Below are positions 58,846 through 64,000 of a stretch of DNA of 64,000 nucleotides, one piece after another. Position numbers and translations under genes: made by a program. The stretch's first letter is position 1. Each line of letters opens with the position of its first letter. The stretch comes from Secundilactobacillus silagei JCM 19001 (GTDB lineage Bacteria > Bacillota > Bacilli > Lactobacillales > Lactobacillaceae). The stretch lies in the NCBI RefSeq assembly GCF_002217945.1, contig NZ_BCMG01000002.1:186001-250000 (forward strand), given 5' to 3'. Below the pieces are notes generated by a model. The model worked only from the letters and a program-made list of their open reading frames with translations, searched no databases and had not been told where the DNA came from.

Positions 58846-60104
58846 CAGTTATCCAGTTCCTTTCGACTTGTTGGCATAGTTAACGTCACGGTGGTGCCTT
58901 CACCTAGTGAACTAATGACGGTCACGACACCGTCTAGGCGGGTTGCGCGCTCTTGCAGGCCACTAAGACCATAATGACCCGGTTTGAGTTTGTTTTTGGT
59001 ATTAAATCCCTGACCAAAATCGATCACTTTTAATTTAAAAATATCATCTTTCAACTGGCTGCTGATCAGTGCCTGATCAGTTTTAGCGTGCTTGGCAACG
59101 TTGGTCAGCGCTTCAGTGACGATCCGGGTGATCTCGGTGAGCTGACTCGGAGCGTAGTCCGGAATATCACCAAATTTGATGGTGGTGTGAATGTGGTAAT
59201 TTTTCTGAATTGCTTCAGTAGTGAGCTGCAGTCTAGCAGGCAGACTTTCTTCAGTGGTCGACCGTAAATCAGTCAATGTGATTCGTGATTCCTGCAACGC
59301 CTTACGCGATGCTGTCACACTATCATTAATGATTTCTTTTGCTCGCTTGGTGTTGCCCTGATCCAGAAAACTGTTAGCTGCTTCCAATTGCATCACCACG
59401 GCTGCCAGTCCCTGAGTCAGCGTATCGTGAAGCTCGCGGGCCACTCGCTGGCGTTCAGAGCGGATGGCAGAAGCTTCAACTTGTTTATAAGCCAGTTGCA
59501 GCTCACTATAAAGATCTTCCACCCGTTGGCGTTCACTTAATTGCTGCTGGTAAAGGCGCCAGTAATAAGCGACGATCAGGATCACGAAGACAAACGACTG
59601 GAGGGTCACTAGCGCTAGCCACCAGCCAACGGTGAGCAGATAAATGACCCATAGGATGGCGTAAACGAGGGTTAAGCCAGTTAGCATAATTTGTGGCCGG
59701 CGATAGGCAATGATGGAATCAATCATCAAAACGGGAAAAGTTCCTACCATCATAACGGGCGCGCTCACCGGCATGACGACGACTACGATCACCAATAACA
59801 CGATTGGCACACAAACCATTTCCCACGGCCGTTTTTGGTACAGCCAGGGACCCAGCCAAATCGACAGGATGAAACCAGCGATGCCAATCAGTAAGAAGAC
59901 CGGCGTGAGGCTGTGATGATATTGAACGGGCGGGGACATTGGCAGCCGGTTCTCAGAAAAAATCTTGAGGTGCTGCCCAATGGTGAAGGCACTAGTTGAT
60001 AAAATACTGAGGGCCACAAAGCCGATCATGATCATCCAAACAATTAGCGGTACCCGCGCTTTTTTCAACGTCTGAATCTTTTGTGCTTCATTGTGTTTTG
60101 GCAT
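58845..60104 (-). CDS. Sensor histidine kinase, HisKA_3 (NarL-partner) type
   Basis: A 419-residue membrane kinase. Residues 18-182 hold about six membrane helices without a large external domain, so the signal is probably in or at the membrane, as in LiaS/DesK-like sensors. A coiled region follows (190-218), then the phospho-accepting His226 in ERQRVARELHDTLTQG. The ATPase domain has TEALTNVAKHAK (N box) and GHYGLSGLQERA. The gene precedes the response regulator. Confidence 0.93.
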   Translation of the reverse strand: MPKHNEAQKIQTLKKARVPLIVWMIMIGFVALSILSTSAFTIGQHLKIFSENRLPMSPPVQYHHSLTPVFLLIGIAGFILSIWLGPWLYQKRPWEMVCVPIVLLVIVVVVMPVSAPVMMVGTFPVLMIDSIIAYRRPQIMLTGLTLVYAILWVIYLLTVGWWLALVTLQSFVFVILIVAYYWRLYQQQLSERQRVEDLYSELQLAYKQVEASAIRSERQRVARELHDTLTQGLAAVVMQLEAANSFLDQGNTKRAKEIINDSVTASRKALQESRITLTDLRSTTEESLPARLQLTTEAIQKNYHIHTTIKFGDIPDYAPSQLTEITRIVTEALTNVAKHAKTDQALISSQLKDDIFKLKVIDFGQGFNTKNKLKPGHYGLSGLQERATRLDGVVTVISSLGEGTTVTLTMPTSRKELDN

Positions 60105-60149
60105 GGTTTCACTTCACTTTCGCGATTGAGCTGTTAACTGTATTTTACA

Positions 60150-60190
60150 CTAAAAGGCCACTTCGAAACGATTTCGGAGTGGCCTTTTAG
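60150..60190. terminator. Terminator after the MacB-like gene
   Basis: CTAAAAGGCCACTTCG and CGGAGTGGCCTTTTAG form a 16-base stem with one mismatch. It separates the ABC transporter gene from the kinase gene on the same strand. Confidence 0.82.
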
Positions 60191-60238
60191 GCTGACTTGA
60201 TTGTGACTTGGAGAAATCGAACTTACTTCATTAACGCG

Positions 60239-62341
60239 TTAATCTGCTGACAAGGCATCGATTGGATTCAACCGGGCTGCGCTTCGAGCGGGTAGCAGAG
60301 AAGCTAACAGTGAGATGATCAGTGCAATCACGAAGACCACGACCACGTTGCTCAACGAAATTTGAACAAACGCGAAGTTGGCAATGCTTGAGAGTGCTTG
60401 GTTAGCAACAGTCTGACCCACGAAGGCGACAACGGTGGCCAGAGCAGCGCTTAGGACCCCGATAATCAGTGATTCACTGATAAACAGGCGGCGAACATCC
60501 CGTTTTGATTCACCTAATGCTCGTAAGATACCAATTTCCTTAGTTCGAGCACTAACAGACATGTACATCGTCACGATGATCATTAAAGCAGAAACCAGTA
60601 GTGAAATGGCGGCAATTGCGGCCAGTACATTTGTAGCTAGACTAATGTAGGTTTGAACGGTGCTGATAATTGAGCTGACTGAGGTTGCAGTGAACTGACG
60701 CTTGGCGTTGGACTTCAGCTTGTTCATTTGAGCAGTTGTTGATTTAACGTTATCAAGCTTATCCACGTTAACGGCGACCATTGGTGACTTAGTTTCGACG
60801 TTAGCATCCTGCATGGCGTTCTTCATGGTCTTGGTATTGACGTAGTTATCTGAACGCATGCTGCTGCCCATACCGCTTGAACTGGAGACGATTCCAGAAA
60901 CCTTGAGTTTCATGTTAACGGTGGCCATCTTATGGTGCTTGTTTAACGTCTGGTACTTCATGGTGATAGTCTTACCGATCATTGATTTGTAATGATCCTT
61001 GTTCAGCTTTTTGGCAACGTCTTTAGAACCGATCAGGACTTCACCGGTCTTTGGTGCGTGACCGTACTTGATGCTGTTTTTAGTTGCACTGGTGTTCCAG
61101 TTTTGCAGCTGTGAAATGACAGCTGATTTGTCATTGTATTTGGAAGTCACGTTGCTAGCAATGTAGACGTTATCAACCTTAGTAACGTGCTTTAAGGACT
61201 TCAACTGGTCAATATTCTTGTTTGAAATGCTTGGCATAGCAGCGGTTGGTGCGGCGGTGGCGGCACTTAAACCGGCACCGCTTTGACTGCCACTACTGCT
61301 GCCACCTTGAGGACTGCTGGATTGGGAAGCAGAACTTGACTGAGCGCTTTGGGTACTGCCAGCTTGAGCAGAACTTCCCGAGGCTGCGGATGCTGTGCTA
61401 TTTGGCGACTTCTGATAGCGACTCACGACAACGACTTGGGGATTGACCAAATCATTGACCTGTTTGTTGATGTAGCCGTTGATCCCGTTGCCTAAGCCAG
61501 AGAAGAGCATTACGGCAAATAGCCCAATGGCAGTTCCTAAAACAATCAGTGAATTCCGCCAGAAATTGTATTTGAAATGCTTATAGGCAGTTCGATAAGC
61601 GACGTTTGCTGGCAGTAATCGAGATTTCAGCCGTTCAGTGTCTTTAAGCGGATAGGCGTTGTGTAAACGGGTATCGGCATTGATTTTACCATCTTCCAAA
61701 TGGACGATTCGGGTACCCGAGTTGGCTACTGATTGGGAGTGGGTCACAGCAATCACTAGTCGGCCTTCCTGGGCGATACTGTCCAGGATCTCCAGTACTT
61801 CAGCGGTGTTTTGTGAGTCCAGGGCACCAGTTGGTTCATCGGCAATGATGACTTTTGGATCACTAGCTAATGCCCGGGCAATGGCGACCCGCTGCTTTTG
61901 CCCACCAGAAAGTTGGTTGGGGTATTTCTTGGCTTGATCTTCTAGACCGACCCGCTTCAATAACGACATGGCCCGATCTTCTCGTTGGGCGTGGCTTAAA
62001 GTCGTCATGTCCAGCGGAATTAGAACGTTATCTAAGACCGTTAAGTGGCTGATCAGGTTGTAAGCTTGGTAAATGTAACCGATAGTATCGCGTCGGTAGG
62101 TATCCATGGCCTTTTCATTTTTATGGTCCAAACGTTTGCCATCAACGGTAACACTACCTTGAAATTGGCGGTCTAACCCACCGATGATGTTCATCAGGGT
62201 GGACTTACCACCACCGGATTCCCCTAAAATGGAAACAAATTCACCAAGGTCAAAGTTGAGATCGATTCCCTTTAAGACAGGGAATTCTTCTTTGCCCAGA
62301 TAATAAGACTTATGAATGTCTCGTAGTTCTAAATAACTCAT
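60239..62341 (-). CDS. MacB-like ABC transporter (ATPase-permease fusion)
   Basis: A 700-residue protein. ATPase domain (residues 1-225) with GESGGGKST, QLSGGQKQRVAIARAL and VIIADEPTGALD. A membrane helix near 262-285 is followed by a long Ser/Gly/Gln/Ala-rich linker (about 315-370) and an extracytoplasmic domain (375-570). Three C-terminal helices with the FtsX signature (ISLLVSALMIIVTMYMSVSA, RTKEIGILRALGESKRDVRR) follow. MacB-like pumps export antimicrobial peptides or macrolides, or signal envelope stress. AGGAGGA lies before the ATG. The two-component genes downstream on the same strand may sense the same stress. Confidence 0.92.
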   Translation of the reverse strand: MSYLELRDIHKSYYLGKEEFPVLKGIDLNFDLGEFVSILGESGGGKSTLMNIIGGLDRQFQGSVTVDGKRLDHKNEKAMDTYRRDTIGYIYQAYNLISHLTVLDNVLIPLDMTTLSHAQREDRAMSLLKRVGLEDQAKKYPNQLSGGQKQRVAIARALASDPKVIIADEPTGALDSQNTAEVLEILDSIAQEGRLVIAVTHSQSVANSGTRIVHLEDGKINADTRLHNAYPLKDTERLKSRLLPANVAYRTAYKHFKYNFWRNSLIVLGTAIGLFAVMLFSGLGNGINGYINKQVNDLVNPQVVVVSRYQKSPNSTASAASGSSAQAGSTQSAQSSSASQSSSPQGGSSSGSQSGAGLSAATAAPTAAMPSISNKNIDQLKSLKHVTKVDNVYIASNVTSKYNDKSAVISQLQNWNTSATKNSIKYGHAPKTGEVLIGSKDVAKKLNKDHYKSMIGKTITMKYQTLNKHHKMATVNMKLKVSGIVSSSSGMGSSMRSDNYVNTKTMKNAMQDANVETKSPMVAVNVDKLDNVKSTTAQMNKLKSNAKRQFTATSVSSIISTVQTYISLATNVLAAIAAISLLVSALMIIVTMYMSVSARTKEIGILRALGESKRDVRRLFISESLIIGVLSAALATVVAFVGQTVANQALSSIANFAFVQISLSNVVVVFVIALIISLLASLLPARSAARLNPIDALSAD

Positions 62342-62569
62342 GGTGTTCCTCCTGCAATAATTTAAGTGTCTCTATCATAATCAGAATTACTGCAGCCGAC
62401 ATCGGTCGAACGGACAGTTAATTTTTGCCCAAATGGGCAGTGACGATATAAAGGCTGATATAGCAGTGATTAGAACGGCTTTTTAAAATGAAGAAAAGGA
62501 AATTTGGTATCGTTTGCATAAATAAGGTAAACTAGAAGTAATTCATTTTGTTTACGGGGGTGTGTTTTG

Positions 62570-63700
62570 GTGACCATATCGAAAAAAACATTAATCAAAC
62601 TGGGTGTTGTGTTCGCCATTTTCCTGGCTTGCATCGTGTACCCAGGACCAATATTTGGGGCAATTGGTAACTTGGTATCCGTCCTTAATCCGCTGATTTT
62701 AGGTGCGGTAATGGCTTACGCGGTCAACTTACTTTCTCGGCAATTAGAGAAGGGGTTATGGCCGCATGCCAGTCAAAAATGGGCCCAGGGGTTTCGTCGG
62801 CCGTTGGCAATCTTAGCAGCGCTGGTCATTATCGTGTTGGTGATTGCGGGTGTCATGCGGCTGGTTATTCCACAGTTCGTGGACGCCATTAACAGTTTCT
62901 TCAAAACGGCACCCGGTACTATCAATGATCTGACCCGTTGGCTGAATCAATTCGATCAGGATCATACCATTAGTCAACGGGTGACGGCGGCAACAGCTTC
63001 CTTTAATTGGAAGTCAATTGAATCAAAAGTCATGAAGTACCTAACCGTTGGCGCTTCTGGCATCTTTTCTTCAACTGTCTCCATCTTCAGCAATATTTTC
63101 TCTGGTGTCATTAATTTTGTTTTATCCTTTGTTTTTGCCATCTATCTGCTCAGTGGTAAGGAAAAAATCGGTGGCTGGTTAAACCGGTTGATGGATGATT
63201 TTCTGCCAACTAAATTTGTGGCCAAAACACGTTACGTTTTGCATGTCACTGATAAGATGTTTTCTAGCTTCATTGCTGGACAAGTGCTGGAAGGCTTTAT
63301 TCTAGGGACGCTGTGTACGTTAGGCATGATGGTTTTCCGCTTCCCAGATGCGCTTTCAATCGGGGCCTTAGTTGGTGTCAGTGCCTTGATTCCAATGATC
63401 GGTGCTTGGATCGGTGGAGTGGTCGGCTTTGTCTTGATCGCAGTTGTTTCGCCAATTCAAGCAATCTTGTTTGTGGTCTTCATCATCGTTCTTCAACAAG
63501 TTGAAGGTAACCTGATCTACCCCAGAGTGGTTGGCGGTACCATTGGTCTACCAGGTCTGCTGGTACTAGCAGCGATTACGATTGGTAGCGGCTTAGCAGG
63601 TATTGTGGGTATGATGTTAGCTGTTCCAATCACCGCGACGCTGTATAGACTGATGCGAAATGCGACCTTTAAAAAGGAAGGTCTTCAGATAAAAGAGTAG
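62570..63700 (+). CDS. AI-2E family transporter (TqsA/PerM-like)
   Basis: A 376-residue membrane protein with two N-terminal helices, a further helix at about 75-100, a soluble middle part and four C-terminal helices. The family blocks FIAGQVLEGFILGTLCTLGM and GLPGLLVLAAITIGSGLAGIVGMMLAVPIT are present. Proteins of this family include the AI-2 exporter TqsA and Na+/H+ antiporters, so the function is not fixed. I favour GTG 62570 (seven bases after GGGGGTG) over TTG 62567. Confidence 0.9.
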   Translation: MTISKKTLIKLGVVFAIFLACIVYPGPIFGAIGNLVSVLNPLILGAVMAYAVNLLSRQLEKGLWPHASQKWAQGFRRPLAILAALVIIVLVIAGVMRLVIPQFVDAINSFFKTAPGTINDLTRWLNQFDQDHTISQRVTAATASFNWKSIESKVMKYLTVGASGIFSSTVSIFSNIFSGVINFVLSFVFAIYLLSGKEKIGGWLNRLMDDFLPTKFVAKTRYVLHVTDKMFSSFIAGQVLEGFILGTLCTLGMMVFRFPDALSIGALVGVSALIPMIGAWIGGVVGFVLIAVVSPIQAILFVVFIIVLQQVEGNLIYPRVVGGTIGLPGLLVLAAITIGSGLAGIVGMMLAVPITATLYRLMRNATFKKEGLQIKE

Positions 63701-63705
63701 TTAAC

Positions 63706-63747
63706 AAAAGTGCTAGAACTGATCAATTGATCAGTTCTAGCACTTTT
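63706..63747. terminator. 42-base perfect palindrome, bidirectional terminator
   Basis: Arms AAAAGTGCTAGAACTGATCAA and its exact complement meet with no spacer. Followed by one further T. It lies between the AI-2E gene and the convergent ThrE-family gene. Confidence 0.88.
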
Positions 63748-63773
63748 TCTACTATATTATAGCTAAACTCTTG

Positions 63774-64000
63774 TTAATCAAAATGACGCCATTCTTTATC
63801 CAACAGATATCTGGCAACGAACAGGCCCAGAGGTAAGAATAAAATGATCAGGGCTGCTCGTGTTAGCCATAAAGCACCAGTGCCAATTTGATTCAAGCCA
63901 ATATTGTAAATACCGCGATAAATATAAAGGCCGGGAATCATGATTACAATGGAAGGAACCGTCAAAGAAATTCGTGGAAAACCATTGGTCCGGTTGACGA
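63774..64000 (-). CDS. Threonine/serine exporter family protein, ThrE_2 type (5' end outside window)
   Basis: The frame is open to the window edge on the minus strand. About 75 residues are visible, including SIVIMIPGLYIYRGIYNIG and two C-terminal membrane helices. The IMIPG-YIYR pattern is typical of the small ThrE/DUF3815 subunit, which works with a larger ThrE partner. A TTG at 63963-63965 is not a real start, because similarity continues upstream (NGFPRIS). Confidence 0.78.
   Translation of the reverse strand, partial: VNRTNGFPRISLTVPSIVIMIPGLYIYRGIYNIGLNQIGTGALWLTRAALIILFLPLGLFVARYLLDKEWRHFD

Overview
The window looks like a chromosomal segment of a Lactobacillaceae bacterium. A Levilactobacillus-, Secundilactobacillus- or Lentilactobacillus-like species is my inference from the linked cobalamin (cbi/cob/hem) and propanediol/glycerol-utilisation (pdu) clusters, the Tyr and Asn T-boxes, the AsnA-type asparagine synthetase, strong AGGAGG ribosome sites and the moderate base composition. 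No 16S or tRNA gene is visible to fix the species.

Positions 1-12651 hold the 3' part of a cobalamin operon: the cobalt ECF transporter cbiMNQO, cbiP, a precorrin-2 dehydrogenase, the tetrapyrrole genes hemA-hemC-hemB-hemL plus hemD, and the nucleotide-loop genes cobU, a probable alpha-ribazole kinase (cblS-like), cobS and cobC. A convergent ATP:corrinoid adenosyltransferase (12768-13343) separates it from the pdu operon.

Positions 13669-27890 hold a bacterial-microcompartment operon: pduA, B, C, D, E, G, H, K, J, M, N, O, a stand-alone HbpS-like protein, pduQ, pduU, an old-yellow-enzyme-type reductase, a tyrosine phosphatase, an aquaglyceroporin and pduV. The three genes of the oxidative branch (pduL, pduP, pduW) are each reduced to short 5'/3' remnants exactly where they should lie. 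The locus therefore seems specialised for B12-dependent dehydration followed by reduction (glycerol to 3-hydroxypropanal to 1,3-propanediol), with no carboxylate/ATP branch. The divergent regulator (27953-29056) is a PocR/AraC protein with a C-terminal DUF4430 (transcobalamin-beta-like) domain. It is followed by an atypical glycerol kinase.

Positions 31000-47700 are ordinary accessory and housekeeping genes in small units: DUF3290/DUF421, an amidohydrolase with its TetR regulator, arsC, asnA under an Asn T-box, MerR/SDR, MarR/double-ABM protein, DUF3737/MalY, an IscA-fold protein, uppP, TetR, HxlR/MFS with a clear operator, an isochorismatase and an Lsa-type ABC-F gene behind an attenuator. 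Positions 48331-64000 hold a UvrA paralogue, ahpC-ahpF, two oxidoreductases, a Tyr-T-box NhaC-type transporter, a small cytochrome-b5-domain protein, a NarL-type two-component system, a MacB-like ABC transporter, an AI-2E family permease and the end of a ThrE-family gene.

The right half also carries two families of structured, dispersed, non-coding repeats: a roughly 220-base multi-branched element (4 copies, one interrupted) and a 60-130-base stem element with constant ends and a different long hairpin core in every copy (5 copies). A separate 169-base multi-helix element lies at 53842-54010. The arms covary between copies, which is the strongest unexplained signal outside the genes.
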